A stretch of 64,000 nucleotides of DNA from DATFDN01 sp963830565. GTDB taxonomy: Bacteria; Pseudomonadota; Alphaproteobacteria; Acetobacterales; Acetobacteraceae. The DNA is taken from contig CAWHMO010000002.1 in the NCBI GenBank assembly GCA_963830565.1, positions 248,001 through 312,000 on the forward strand, given 5' to 3'. Every line of letters starts with the position of its first letter. The stretch's first letter is position 1. Positions 34,657 to 44,885 of this stretch are shown in pieces. The notes beneath the pieces are model-generated. The model saw only the letters and a list, made by a program, of their open reading frames with translations, had not been told where the DNA came from and made no database searches. The translations under genes and the position numbers were made by a program.

Positions 34657-37600
34657 TCAAGCCCGACGCGCCTCCGCCTCCTCCGCCGACAGCGGCACCG
34701 GCAGGTACTTCACGAACTCCTTCGGCACCACCTGCCAGATATGCGGCACGGTACGGTCCCAGTCGTGCAGCAGCCGGGCGGCGTAGCTTGAGTTCGTCTC
34801 GGCGGCGTGCGCCGCCACGAGATCGCGGACGACCTGATCCCAGTGCGGATGGGCGATCCGCTGCCAGGTGAGCGTATCGGGGTTCACCCGCTTTTCAAAG
34901 AGCGCCTCCGGATCGTACACGAACGCCATGCCGCCGGTGAATCCAGCGCCGAAATTGTCGCCAAGCGCGCCGAGGATCACCACCGTCCCGCCGGTCATGT
35001 ACTCGCAGGCATTGGAGCCGCATCCCTCGACCACGGTAGCCGCGCCGGAGTTGCGCACCGCGAACCGCTCGCCAGCCTGGCCGGCGGCGAACAGCGTGCC
35101 CGCCGTGGCGCCGTACAGCACTGTGTTGCCGATGATGGTGTTGGTGTTGCTACGGAGATTCGACGACGGTCCGGGGCGGACGACGATGGTCGCGCCCGAC
35201 AGCCCCTTGCCGACATAGTCGTTGGCATCGCCCAGCACCTCCAGCTTCAGCCCTTGCACCGCGAAGGCGCCGAGCGACTGGCCGGCGGAGCCCCGCAGCC
35301 GCACCGTCAGATGCCCCGGCTGCAATCCGGTCATGCCGAAGCGGCGGGTGATCTTCGACGAGATCTTGGTGCCGATCGCCCGTTGCGTGTTCCGGATGGA
35401 ATATTGCAACTGCATCTTCTCGCCGTGCTCGAACAAGGCCGCGGCGTCGGCGATCATCTGCGCGTCCAGGGTCTCTGGCACGTCATTGCGGCCCTGCAGC
35501 GTGCAGTAGCGCGCATAGGGCCCCGGATCGGCCTGCGCCAGCAACGGGTTGAGATCGAGGTCGTCCAGGATGTCGGCGCCACGGCTGACCTGCTGTAGCA
35601 GATCGGTGCGCCCGATCACCTCGGCCAGGCTGCGCGCCCCGAGCTGGGCCAGGATCTGGCGCACATCCTCGGCGATGAACGAAAACAGGCTGATGACCTT
35701 TTCCGGCGTGCCCTCGAACTTGGCGCGCAGCTTCTCGTCCTGCGTGCAGACGCCGACGGGACAGGTGTTCGAATGACACTGGCGGACCATGATGCAGCCC
35801 ATGGCGATCAGGCTGGCCGTGCCGATGCCGAACTCCTCGGCGCCCAGCATGGCCGCGATCACCACGTCCCGGCCCGTCTTGAGACCGCCGTCGGTGCGCA
35901 GCCGCACGCGGTGGCGCAGCCGGTTCAGCATCAATACCTGGTGCGTTTCCGACAGCCCCATCTCCCAGGGCAGGCCGGCATACTTGATCGAACTCTGCGG
36001 ACTGGCGCCGGTGCCGCCGGAATGACCGGAGATCAGGATGGCGTCGGCCTTGGCCTTGGCCACGCCGGCCGCGATCGTGCCGATGCCCGAGCGCGCGACC
36101 AGCTTCACGCAGACCGTCGCCTCCGGGTTGATCTGCTTGAGATCGTAGATGAGCTGCGCCAGATCCTCGATCGAATAGATGTCGTGATGCGGCGGCGGGC
36201 TGATGAGCATGACCCCCGGCGTCGAATGGCGCAGCCGACCGATCAGCGCCGAGACCTTGAGCCCCGGAAGCTGGCCCCCCTCCCCCGGCTTAGCGCCCTG
36301 CGCGATCTTGATCTCGATCTCGCGGCAGTTGTTCAGATACTCCGCAGTGACGCCGAAGCGGCCCGAGGCGATCTGCTTGATGGCGGAACTGGCGTTGTCG
36401 CCGTTCGCGCGCGGCTTGTAGCGCGCCGAATCCTCGCCCCCTTCGCCGCTGTCGGAGCGGGCGCCGATGCGGTTCATCGCGATCGACAGCGTCTCGTGCG
36501 CCTCGGGCGACAGCGCGCCGAGCGAGATGCCGGGCGAGACCAGGCGTTTGCGGATCTCGGTGATGCTCTCGACCTCGTCCACCGAGATCGGCGTGCAGGC
36601 GTTCATGCGGAAATCGAGCAGGTCGCGCAATGCCAGCGGCGGCAACCGGCGCACCGCCTCCGCGTAGCGCCGATAGCCTGCATAGCTGTCAGACGTGACC
36701 GCCGATTGCAGCATGTGAATGAGTTCCGGATCGAAGGCGTGCGTCTCGCCGCCGTGCCGGCGCAGCTTGTACAGGCCGCCCACCGGTAACGTGACCACGT
36801 CCTCGTTCCATGCCGCCGCGTGCTGGTCGAGCACCTTGCGCGCGATGCCCGGCAGGCCGATGCCGGAGATGCGCGACGCCATGCCCGGGAAGAACTCCGC
36901 GACCAGCGCGCGCGAGAGCCCGATCGCCTCGAAGTTGTAGCCGCCGCGATAGGACGAGATCACGCTGATGCCCATCTTGGACATGACCTTGAGCAGGCCC
37001 TTGTCCACCGCCTTCTTGTAGCGGTTCACGACCTCCTTCAACGTCCTGGTGCCGAACAGGCCACGCCGGTGGCGATCGGCGATGCTCTCCTGCGCCAGAT
37101 AGGCGTTCACGGTGGTCGCGCCGACGCCGATCAGTACGGCGAAATAATGCACGTCGACGCACTCGGCGCAGCGCACGTTCAGGCTGGTGAAGGTGCGCAG
37201 GCTCTGGCGCACCAGATGCGTGTGCACGCCGGCGGTGGCGAGGATCATCGGGATCGGCGCCCGCTCGGGCCCCTGCGCCTCGTCGGTGAGGATCACGTGC
37301 GTGCAGCCGGCGCGCACGCCCTCTTCGGCCTCGCGGCGGATGCGCTCCAGCGCGGCGCGCAGCCCGGCCTCGCCGTCCGCCACCGGAAACGTGCAGTCCA
37401 CCGCGCAGGCCGAGGCGCCCATGAAATCGCGCATCGCCTGGAACTCGGCGGTCGATAAGACCGGGCTCTCAAGCTGGAGCAGGTCGCACTGCGACTGGTC
37501 CTCGTCGAGCACGTTGCCGAGATTGCCGAGCCGCGTCTTCAGCGTCATCACGCGCGTTTCGCGCAAGCTGTCGATCGGCGGATTGGTGACCTGGCTGAAG

Positions 37601-39201
37601 GTCTGGCGGAAGAAATGGTGCAAGCCGCGATAGCGGTCCGACAGCACGGCGATCGGCGTATCGTCGCCCATGCTGCCGACCGGCTCCTGGGCGTCCTCCA
37701 CCATCGGATGCAGGATCATCTCCAGCTCCTCCAGCGTGAAGCCCACGCCGAACTGGCGGCGGCGCAGCTCCTCGCCTTCGAATCGCACCGGCTCGCCGGC
37801 ATCCGTCTTCACGATGTGATCGAGCTGGATGATCCGCTTCGCCCACTCCCCGAAGGGCTGGCGGGCCGCCAGCATGTCCTTCATCTCGTCGTCGCGGTAG
37901 AAGCGGGCGGATTCCAGATCGACCCCGATGATCTGGCCGGGGCCGAGACGACCCTTCTCGGCCACGCGCTCGGGCTCCAGCTTCACCATGCCGGTCTCCG
38001 AGCCGACGATCAGGAGCGCGTCGGAGGTGATGGTGTAGCGTAGCGGGCGCAGCCCGTTGCGATCGAGCCCGGCGATCACCCATCGCCCATCAGTGGCGGC
38101 GATCGCCGCCGGCCCATCCCACGGCTCCATCACTGCGTTGCAGTAGAGGAACATATCCCTGTGGGCCTGCGGCATCGTGGCGTCCTGGCCGATGGAGGCC
38201 GGGATCATCAGCGCCTTTGCCATGGGGGCGTCGCGTCCGGCGCGGACCATCAGCTCGAACACGTTGTCGAGCGTGGCGGTGTCGGAGCCACCCGCCTGCA
38301 CCACCGGCTTCACGTCCTCGAGATACGGCCCCAGCTCGTCGGCGGCGAGGCGCGTCTCATGGCTCTTCATCCAGTTGATGTTGCCGGCAACGGTATTGAT
38401 CTCGCCGTTATGCGCGAGCGTCCGGAACGGCTGCGCCAGCCGCCATGTCGGGAAGGTGTTGGTCGAGTAGCGCTGATGATAAATCGCGAAGCGCGAGACG
38501 AAGCGCGGATCGAGCAGATCGGGGTAGAACTCGGTCAGATGCTCGGCGAGGAACATCCCCTTGTAGATGATGGTGCGCGAGGACAGCGAGCAGAAATAGA
38601 GCTCGGGGATCTGCGCCGCGATCGCCTGCTTCTCGATCCGCCGGCGGATCACGTATAGGTCGCGCTCGAACTCCGCGCCCCCGGTGCCGTTCGGGTTCCA
38701 AATCATGATCTGCTCGATCTCGGGACGCGTCGCATTGGCCTTCTCGCCGATGCACCCGACATTGATCGGCACCTGCCGCCAGCCATAGATCATGTACCCG
38801 AAATTCAGGATCTCGGTCTCGACAATCTGACGGCATCGCTCCTGCGCGCCGAGATCGGTCTTGGGAAGGAACACCTGTCCGACCGCGATCGGACCCGGCA
38901 TCAGCTTGGCGCCGCCGCGCTGCACGGCGTCGGCGAAGAAGTCCTGCGGGATCTCGACATGGATGCCGGCGCCGTCGCCGGTCATGCCGTCGGCATCCAC
39001 CGCGCCGCGATGCCAGACCGCCTTCAGCGCGTCGATGCCCGCCTGCACCACCTCCCGCCGCGCCGTGCCGTCGAGCGCCGCGACGAAGCCGACGCCGCAG
39101 GCATCGTGCTCCTGCGCGGGGTCGTACGTGTGCGCGAGCACCGCTCGATTGGCGTTCCAGGAAGCGAGGAACTGGGCGGCGGATTCGATGGATGCGCTCA
39201 T
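34657..39201 (-). CDS. gltB: glutamate synthase large subunit (NADPH-GOGAT)
   Basis: A complete 1514-residue subunit that makes glutamate from glutamine and 2-oxoglutarate. The class II amidotransferase starts after a short propeptide at the nucleophilic Cys in QEHDACGVGFVAALDG; the synthase barrel holds the FMN site (SGHSGGTGASPQSSIKYAG) and the 3Fe-4S cysteines in CIMVRQCHSNTCPVGVC; the C-terminal beta-helix ends the protein. It is transcribed after gltD, separated by 185 nt with a palindromic repeat, and is followed by a small gene. Nothing in it is broken. Confidence 0.97.
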   Translation of the reverse strand: MSASIESAAQFLASWNANRAVLAHTYDPAQEHDACGVGFVAALDGTARREVVQAGIDALKAVWHRGAVDADGMTGDGAGIHVEIPQDFFADAVQRGGAKLMPGPIAVGQVFLPKTDLGAQERCRQIVETEILNFGYMIYGWRQVPINVGCIGEKANATRPEIEQIMIWNPNGTGGAEFERDLYVIRRRIEKQAIAAQIPELYFCSLSSRTIIYKGMFLAEHLTEFYPDLLDPRFVSRFAIYHQRYSTNTFPTWRLAQPFRTLAHNGEINTVAGNINWMKSHETRLAADELGPYLEDVKPVVQAGGSDTATLDNVFELMVRAGRDAPMAKALMIPASIGQDATMPQAHRDMFLYCNAVMEPWDGPAAIAATDGRWVIAGLDRNGLRPLRYTITSDALLIVGSETGMVKLEPERVAEKGRLGPGQIIGVDLESARFYRDDEMKDMLAARQPFGEWAKRIIQLDHIVKTDAGEPVRFEGEELRRRQFGVGFTLEELEMILHPMVEDAQEPVGSMGDDTPIAVLSDRYRGLHHFFRQTFSQVTNPPIDSLRETRVMTLKTRLGNLGNVLDEDQSQCDLLQLESPVLSTAEFQAMRDFMGASACAVDCTFPVADGEAGLRAALERIRREAEEGVRAGCTHVILTDEAQGPERAPIPMILATAGVHTHLVRQSLRTFTSLNVRCAECVDVHYFAVLIGVGATTVNAYLAQESIADRHRRGLFGTRTLKEVVNRYKKAVDKGLLKVMSKMGISVISSYRGGYNFEAIGLSRALVAEFFPGMASRISGIGLPGIARKVLDQHAAAWNEDVVTLPVGGLYKLRRHGGETHAFDPELIHMLQSAVTSDSYAGYRRYAEAVRRLPPLALRDLLDFRMNACTPISVDEVESITEIRKRLVSPGISLGALSPEAHETLSIAMNRIGARSDSGEGGEDSARYKPRANGDNASSAIKQIASGRFGVTAEYLNNCREIEIKIAQGAKPGEGGQLPGLKVSALIGRLRHSTPGVMLISPPPHHDIYSIEDLAQLIYDLKQINPEATVCVKLVARSGIGTIAAGVAKAKADAILISGHSGGTGASPQSSIKYAGLPWEMGLSETHQVLMLNRLRHRVRLRTDGGLKTGRDVVIAAMLGAEEFGIGTASLIAMGCIMVRQCHSNTCPVGVCTQDEKLRAKFEGTPEKVISLFSFIAEDVRQILAQLGARSLAEVIGRTDLLQQVSRGADILDDLDLNPLLAQADPGPYARYCTLQGRNDVPETLDAQMIADAAALFEHGEKMQLQYSIRNTQRAIGTKISSKITRRFGMTGLQPGHLTVRLRGSAGQSLGAFAVQGLKLEVLGDANDYVGKGLSGATIVVRPGPSSNLRSNTNTIIGNTVLYGATAGTLFAAGQAGERFAVRNSGAATVVEGCGSNACEYMTGGTVVILGALGDNFGAGFTGGMAFVYDPEALFEKRVNPDTLTWQRIAHPHWDQVVRDLVAAHAAETNSSYAARLLHDWDRTVPHIWQVVPKEFVKYLPVPLSAEEAEARRA

Positions 39202-39268
39202 GTCGCCACTCCTTCGCTACTCGTTCAGAGCCAATGCGTCCTGCTCGCACTCGGCGCACGGTCGTATC

Positions 39269-39352
39269 GTCATGCCCGTGCTTGTCACGGGCATCCACGC
39301 CTTTGTGCCGGCAAGCGAAGGCGTGGATGCTCGCGACGAGCGCGAGCATGAC
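39269..39352. repeat. GTCATG-type palindromic repeat, full copy
   Basis: An 84-bp element with a cloverleaf-like layout: outer arms GTCATGC (39269-39275) and GCATGAC (39346-39352) enclose CCCGTG-cttgt-CACGGG, then CATCCACGCCTT pairing with AAGGCGTGGATG, then GCTCGCG with CGCGAGC. It lies between gltD and gltB. Shorter relatives lie at 16320-16396 and 46750-46788. Confidence 0.75.
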
Positions 39353-39386
39353 GTTGAAAATGTCGGCAAGCGCCGTTCCACGCCAA

Positions 39387-40823
39387 TCACTCGGCCGCCA
39401 CCGGCAGCGCCGCCCGCTGCTCGATATATCTGTGCATCTGCTCCGCCGCGTCCCGCCCGTCGCGGATCGCCCAGACCACCAGGCTCGCCCCGCGCACGAT
39501 GTCGCCGGCGGCGAACACGCCCGGCAGGCTGGTCATGAACGTGCGGTGGCTGATCTTCAGCGTGCCCCAGCGCGTGACGCCCAGCGCCGGTTCGCCGAAC
39601 ATCCCCGGCAGATCCTCGGGGTCGAACCCGAGCGCCTTGATGACGAGATCCGCCTTGAGCGTAAAGTGGCTGCCCTCGATCGGCTCCACCGACTGGCGCC
39701 CCGTCGCGTCCGGCAGACCGAGATGCATCCGCACCGCGCGTACGCCGCTCACGCCGGCATCGCCCAGGAACGCCTCGGGCGCCGAGAGCCACACGAACTC
39801 GACGCCCTCCTCCTCGGCGTTCTTCACCTCGCGCATCGAGCCCGGCATGTTCGCGCGGTCGCGGCGATACAGGCACTTCACGCTGGCCGCACCCTGGCGG
39901 ACGGCGGTGCGCACGCAGTCCATCGCGGTGTCGCCGCCGCCGATCACCACCACGTCCTTGCCGCGCGCGTCGAGCAAGCCGGAGGTGAAGTCGGGCACGA
40001 CATCGCCCAGGTTTTCCCGGTTCGACGCGATCAGGTAGTCAAGCGCCGGCACGATTCCCGGCAGCCCTACGCCAGGGCCGCCCAGCTCGCGCGCCTTATA
40101 GACGCCGGTGGCGATCAGCACCGCGTCATGGCGGGCACGCAGCTCGTGCAACGTCGCGTCCCGCCCCACCGCGCAACCGGGCTGGAACCTGATGCCGCCC
40201 TCTTCCAGCAGCGCGTGGCGGCGCAGCACCACCGGCTTCTCCAGCTTGAAGTTCGGGATGCCGTAGATCATCAGCCCGCCTACCCGGTCATGCCGGTCAT
40301 AGACCGTGACCTGATAGCCGCGGCGGCGCATCTGCTCGGCCGCGGCCAGACCGGCAGGGCCGGCGCCGATCACCCCGATGGAGCGGTCCAGCTCGCGACG
40401 GGGCCGGATCGGCCGGACCCAGCCGCGCTCGAACGCGGTATCGGTGATGTAGCGCTCGACGGCGCCGATGGTGACGCTCTCGAAGCCCTTCTCGATGACG
40501 CAATTGCCTTCGCACAGCCGATCTTGAGGGCAGATGCGGCCGCAAATCTCCGGGAAGTTGTTGGTCGCCGAGGAAATCTCATACGCCTCCTCCAGCCGCC
40601 CCTCGGCCGTCAGCTTGAGCCAGTCCGGAATGTGATTGTGCAGCGGACAATGCACGGTGCAGAATGGGATCCCGCACTGGCTGCACCGGCTGGACTGGCT
40701 CGCCGCCTCGGAATCCGCGAACTCGCGGTAAATCTCGCCGAAATCGGCCCGACGCTCGAAGACATCGCGCTTGGCGGGCATCCGTTGCGGCAGGTTTACG
40801 AACCGCAGCATCCGCTCCGCCAT
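39387..40823 (-). CDS. gltD: glutamate synthase small subunit
   Basis: A 478-residue FAD/NADPH and 4Fe-4S protein that feeds electrons to GltB. The N-terminal domain has CSQCGIPFCTVHCPLHNHIP and CGRICPQDRLCEGNC, the cluster ligands; the FAD site is IGAGPAGLAAAEQMRRRG and the NADPH site VIGGGDTAMDCVRTAV. The GltB gene follows it, an order (D before B) opposite to that in enteric bacteria. It is preceded by an NDUFA9-like gene in the same direction. Confidence 0.96.
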   Translation of the reverse strand: MAERMLRFVNLPQRMPAKRDVFERRADFGEIYREFADSEAASQSSRCSQCGIPFCTVHCPLHNHIPDWLKLTAEGRLEEAYEISSATNNFPEICGRICPQDRLCEGNCVIEKGFESVTIGAVERYITDTAFERGWVRPIRPRRELDRSIGVIGAGPAGLAAAEQMRRRGYQVTVYDRHDRVGGLMIYGIPNFKLEKPVVLRRHALLEEGGIRFQPGCAVGRDATLHELRARHDAVLIATGVYKARELGGPGVGLPGIVPALDYLIASNRENLGDVVPDFTSGLLDARGKDVVVIGGGDTAMDCVRTAVRQGAASVKCLYRRDRANMPGSMREVKNAEEEGVEFVWLSAPEAFLGDAGVSGVRAVRMHLGLPDATGRQSVEPIEGSHFTLKADLVIKALGFDPEDLPGMFGEPALGVTRWGTLKISHRTFMTSLPGVFAAGDIVRGASLVVWAIRDGRDAAEQMHRYIEQRAALPVAAE

Positions 40824-40957
40824 CTCGTCGCTCCTTCTATCGCCCAGCGCTACCGACGTCGCGCAGCTTAGGGTGTCTGGCCTGACTTGGCTAGAGGGAG
40901 GCGTCTAATCAGGTCTCGTATGCTGCCCTTATTTAGCGACCTGTCTGGTCGAACAGA

Positions 40958-41959
40958 TTAGATCGCATCACTGATTGGATAGGATAGGTCCGATTTGTCG
41001 CCTTTAGCTTCCCGATTGCGGATCACGCGGCGTCCACCGCCCGGGCGGAACCGGCGCAGATAGCCCGGGACCACCATCTCCACCGGCGTCGCCGTCACGC
41101 CCAGTTCCCGCAGGCCAGGCGTCCCCGCCGTCACCACGTTGTCGCGGGCCAGCATTCGCAACTGATCGCGCGTCAGCGGCTTGCCGGGCAGCCATTCCAT
41201 CACGCTCGCCATCAGCCTCGCCAGGACGTGCGGGACCGGTATCATCGGCCGACGTCGGCCGGTCTGCTCCAGCACGAAGCGCAGCACTTCGCGGAACGAC
41301 ATCACGCGCGGCCCGCCCAGCTCGTAGATGGCGCCCGCCGCCTCGGCGCGGGCCAGCGCGGCGATTACCGCATCGGCCACGTCGCCGACATAGACCGGCT
41401 GGAAGCGCGTGGCCCCGGAGAACACCGGCAGGATCGGCGACAGCATGGCCATGCTGGCGAAGCGGTTGAAGAACTGATCCTCCGGGCCGAACAGGACGGA
41501 CGGACGCAGGATGGTCGCGCCGGGGAAGTGCTGGCGCACCGCCTGCTCTCCGCCGGCCTTGGAGGTGCCATAGCGGCCAGGGCTCGCCGGGTCGGCGCCG
41601 ATCGCCGAGACATGGACCAGCCGAAACACCCCGGCGGCGGCGGCAAGACGCGCCACCCGGCCCGCGGCCTCGGCATGGATGGACTGGAAGTCCCCACTCC
41701 GGCGTTCGGCCAGGATGCCCACCAGGTTCACCACCAGATCGGCGCCTTCGACGGCGCGTGCCACGGTGGCCTCGTTCGCCACCGACGCATAGAGCGGCAC
41801 GATCTGCCCGACGGCGCCCATCACCTTCAGAAACCCGGCGCTCGCCGGGTTGCGCACCGCCACGCGCACGACGTAGCCCTTGTGGGCGAGCCGCTGCACC
41901 ACGTAGCGGCCGATGAATTCCGAGCCGCCGAAGATCGTCGCCACGCTGCGCGTCGCCAT
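40958..41959 (-). CDS. complex I NDUFA9-like / atypical SDR protein
   Basis: A 333-residue extended SDR related to the NDUFA9 accessory subunit of complex I. The dinucleotide site is IFGGSEFIGRYVVQRLA; further blocks are DLVVNLVGILAE, FRLVHVSAIGADP (with the catalytic-like region YGTSKAGGE) and ILRPSVLFGPEDQFFNRFA. The basic C-terminal tail is less conserved. In alphaproteobacteria such proteins bind NADPH and stabilise respiratory complex I. A separate gene in this operon-like arrangement with gltD may be chance. Confidence 0.8.
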   Translation of the reverse strand: MATRSVATIFGGSEFIGRYVVQRLAHKGYVVRVAVRNPASAGFLKVMGAVGQIVPLYASVANEATVARAVEGADLVVNLVGILAERRSGDFQSIHAEAAGRVARLAAAAGVFRLVHVSAIGADPASPGRYGTSKAGGEQAVRQHFPGATILRPSVLFGPEDQFFNRFASMAMLSPILPVFSGATRFQPVYVGDVADAVIAALARAEAAGAIYELGGPRVMSFREVLRFVLEQTGRRRPMIPVPHVLARLMASVMEWLPGKPLTRDQLRMLARDNVVTAGTPGLRELGVTATPVEMVVPGYLRRFRPGGGRRVIRNREAKGDKSDLSYPISDAI

Positions 41960-42233
41960 GCCCGCCTCCTTGCCTGCGCCTGATTAGAGCCGTTTCACTC
42001 GGACTGGAACCCGCCGACGGCGCCTCCCCCCGGCCCCCTCCCGCAAGGCAGGGTTCACGCATGACCTTGGCCCCGAGCCGGAAACAATTTGTCAGTCGAC
42101 TGAACCCGATGCCAGCGCGAGGAGCGATCGTTGCCCTCGCTGAAGGGCGCTACACGGGCAAGCCGCGCCCCGCGCTGGTCATGCAATCTACTGCCTGCGC
42201 CGACACCGGCTCGCTCGTGGTCTGCTAGCCACA

Positions 42234-43216
42234 TCAAGCCAGCAATTGCCGCTTGATGGCCTCCAGAGATGCCTTCACCACCTCGACAAACGCCGGCGTG
42301 AGAATGACGCTGGTGCTATTCGGATCCACACTCGTCCAGTTCACCACAAAGCAGAACGTGACAGGCGTTGCGTTTACAACCATTTGCCCGGCGTACGATT
42401 GCACGTGGAAGTCGGTCACGGTAGAGCTTTCGGCTACCGTATCAAGATTGCCGCCCTTGGCATAGCCGATGGTGTCATCCGGGAAAGCCAGGTTGGTCAG
42501 GTGGATGCGTTTGAACTCCATCAAGGTCTCGGGCTCGGTGAAGAACTGCCCTGCCAGCGCCCGCTTGTAATACGATACCATATCGTCGGCGCTGCTGGCC
42601 AAGGTCTCCTGCTCATTGAGCGGCGGGTGCGGCGGGCCGGGCAGTTGCCGCAAAGCTTGCTGCAGTCCTGCCCAGCCAAGGTCCACGCCCAGTGGTGCGC
42701 CATAGTTGTAGGAGAAGAAGCGGCGCAGCGAATCCGGAATGAGCGTTGCGCGAAGTCCCGCGGCGGCAATGAGGGAACGCACCCGGTCCGGGCCGACACG
42801 CAGCAGGGCGATGTCGGTCGCGGTGTTGTCGCTGTGCGTGATCGCTGCCTCCAGGATTGAGCGGGCCGGAGTGGTGCCCGTCAGGTTTAGAAAGACGGGG
42901 CTGCCGACGTTGCGAACGCTGTCGTTGACGGGTAGCTGTTCGTCCTCGGATAGACGACCCGCCTCGACGTCGCGCAGATACTGACAAACGATGAAGGTCT
43001 TGATCGTGCTGGCAACAAACAGCTGGCTTTCAGGAACTCGGCGGCCACTGTGTCACCGCCGACATCAATTCGGAAGCTCGTGGTTCCTGGGAACCCTTTG
43101 AACCGCTGGAGCTGAGTTTCCAGGCCACCGGATGCCTTTTCCGCCGATGCGGGACGCGCGGCCGTCACGCCCGTGAGCGTTGCGAAAGCCAGTGTACCGA
43201 AGCTTCGGCGATGCAT
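42234..43216 (-). CDS. class A beta-lactamase family protein, frameshifted
   Basis: About 326 residues when repaired. The signal peptide (FGTLAFATLTGVTAARPASA) is followed by FKGFPGTTSFRIDVGGDTV; near 43030-43036 the frame changes and continues ESQLFVASTIKTFIV. The SxxK (STIK), SDN (HSDNTATD) and KGG triad-like (AKGGNLD) motifs of serine beta-lactamases are all present. AGAGGAG precedes the ATG at 43216. The family hydrolyses beta-lactams in the periplasm, but many members of this look act on unknown substrates, so resistance is not claimed. Upstream lies an ISAs1-type fossil. Confidence 0.75.
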
Positions 43217-43353
43217 GAGTTTGCTCCTCTGTCCCGGCATCCCCCCGGATGCCCGAGTTCCTTGTGCCTAAGGTGAGCCGGTCAGACCAGCGCCGCACTG
43301 CTCCCATCCTGTCCAGTTGGGGTATATACCCCAGGGCAAACGCATGAGGCCAC

Positions 43354-44140
43354 TCACCCTCTGAGCAGCCTGGCCATGCAGGTGTCACCCCACGCTGCGG
43401 TCTTTCGCCTGCCCTTCAAGCTGGCTCTGACCGAATGGTCGGCGCGCAGCAGATCGAGCGCGATGCGGCGCAGGACAGCAATGTTGCGCGCGGCACAGCG
43501 CTCGCGCACGCGGCTGCGGTCCTCGCCGAAGCCCACGTCGAGCACCCAGTGCTGTCCATTCTCGATGGTCCACTGGCGCCGGATCGCCTGCGCCAGCGCC
43601 TCGGGAGGCGCGGTCGCGCTGCTGAGATAGTGGCGGATCTCGGCGGTGACCACGCCGGTGCCGTTGATGCCGCGGATGGTTCTCGTTGCGAGCACCGTGG
43701 CCAGCTGTGCCAGCACGAGGCCGCGCGCGGTGGCGTAGGCGCTGACCAGGTGCAAGGGCGAGCGGCCGCGCTTGCGGTCGAAGGAGTGGCGGACCGCCTT
43801 GCCGTCGACGGCGATCTGCTCCGGCGCGTTGGCCGGGTCTTGAGAGAATGCCTCGCGCACCCAGGCCAGGAAGCAGCGCTCGAACGCGTCGGGGTCGATC
43901 AGCATCAGCACGCGGCGGAACGTGTCGTGCGAGGGGATGCCGCCGGGCAGCGCGAGGAAGCCTTGCAGCCATGCCTGCTTGCAGCGGCCGTAGAGGGCGA
44001 TGTCCTCGAACGTCTCGGCCCCGGCCACCACGGCGCAGACGGCGACCACCAGGACGTCCACGAGCCGATGCTCGACCTTACCTGCCTGCGCAGCGCGGGT
44101 CGCCCAGCGCCGCGAACTGCTCGATCAGGCTTTCGATCAT
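43354..44140 (-). pseudogene. ISAs1-family transposase, internally deleted and frameshifted
   Basis: The N-terminus MIESLIEQFAALGDPRCAG is followed by a 4-nt insertion (about 44080-44086) and then VDVLVVAVCAVVAGAETFED, IALYGRCKQAWLQGF and GGIPSHDTFRRVLMLIDPDA, typical of ISAs1. After VLAQLATVL the protein jumps to the C-terminal IRRQWTIENGQHWVLDVGFG block, so about 100 residues including much of the catalytic core are missing. Total coding length about 262 codons instead of about 370. The element is dead; its ends were not found. Confidence 0.75.
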
Positions 44141-44175
44141 GGCGCGCCTCCTCGTGACCCGCGCCGAGCAAAGCG

Positions 44176-44739
44176 TCACGACGCCGCCCCAATCGAGCCC
44201 AGGCGCGCCCAACCGTAGGCGACCTCGGCAAGGATGAGGTCCTCGCCGCGTCGATCCTCCCGCTCGCCGACAACCCGCCCGCCGAGCGCTTCGTAGAAGC
44301 CTCGGGCAGACTGGTTGCCTTCCAAGACCCACAAGGCGCCGCCCTGGAGGCAACGGCTTGCGAGATCCCGTGCCATCGTGGCCATCAGCGCGCGCCCGAC
44401 GCCACGATGCTGGGCGGCACGGAGGACGTAGATCGCCTGGAACTCCCCGCCGAAGCCTGCGTCAGCCAGTTCCTGCGAGCGCTGCCGCCCGCAGGAGCCG
44501 AAGCCCACGACAGAGTCACTGGGCGCGCAGGCGACAAACGCAGCCGTCCCGATCGCCGGGTCGGGCGCGCCCAAAATGCAGCGCCAGCGAGCAGAGCGCT
44601 CGTCCACGGATAGGCCCGCCAGCACCTCCGCCGCCATCAAGCCGGCATAGGTCTCCCGCCACGCCGCGACATGCACGGCGGCAATCGCCTCGGCGTCGAC
44701 CGCGCAAGCGCGCCTGATCCTGATGCGGGTCTCGGTCAC
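44176..44739 (-). CDS. GNAT-family N-acetyltransferase
   Basis: A 187-residue GNAT protein beginning IRRACAVDAEAIAAVHVAAW. The acetyl-CoA-binding motif is LRAAQHRGVGRALMATMARD (Q/RxxGxG/A form), followed by GALWVLEGNQSARGFYEALG, in which the Tyr is the likely general acid. Substrate unknown. It is transcribed towards the ISAs1 remnant. Confidence 0.85.
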   Translation of the reverse strand: MTETRIRIRRACAVDAEAIAAVHVAAWRETYAGLMAAEVLAGLSVDERSARWRCILGAPDPAIGTAAFVACAPSDSVVGFGSCGRQRSQELADAGFGGEFQAIYVLRAAQHRGVGRALMATMARDLASRCLQGGALWVLEGNQSARGFYEALGGRVVGEREDRRGEDLILAEVAYGWARLGSIGAAS

Positions 44740-44794
44740 GCCAGTCTGTATAGACCTTGGCGCCGGGTGAAATCAGTCAGGTCTCGTGCGTTTG

Positions 44795-44827
44795 CCCTCC
44801 CCTTGCGAGGGGGGTTAGGGAGGGGGA
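44795..44827. terminator. possible terminator hairpin
   Basis: CCCTCCCCTTGCGAGGGGGG (44795-44814) forms a strong GC-rich stem with a short loop and is followed by TTAGGGAGGGGG, so a second pairing is possible. It lies between the GNAT gene start and the end of the LLM gene, where it could end the LLM transcript. It resembles the inner hairpins of the 7771-7896 repeat. Confidence 0.45.
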
Positions 44828-44885
44828 AACGGCGCCACAACGTGGTTACCAGCCTGAAACGCTTCCGGCGCGCGGACGCAACGCC

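Noticed and set aside
44798..44830. A second ISAs1 end or target-site duplication next to the transposase fossil
   Set aside because: The GC-rich hairpin there matches the intergenic repeat style, and no inverted partner is visible beyond 43354.
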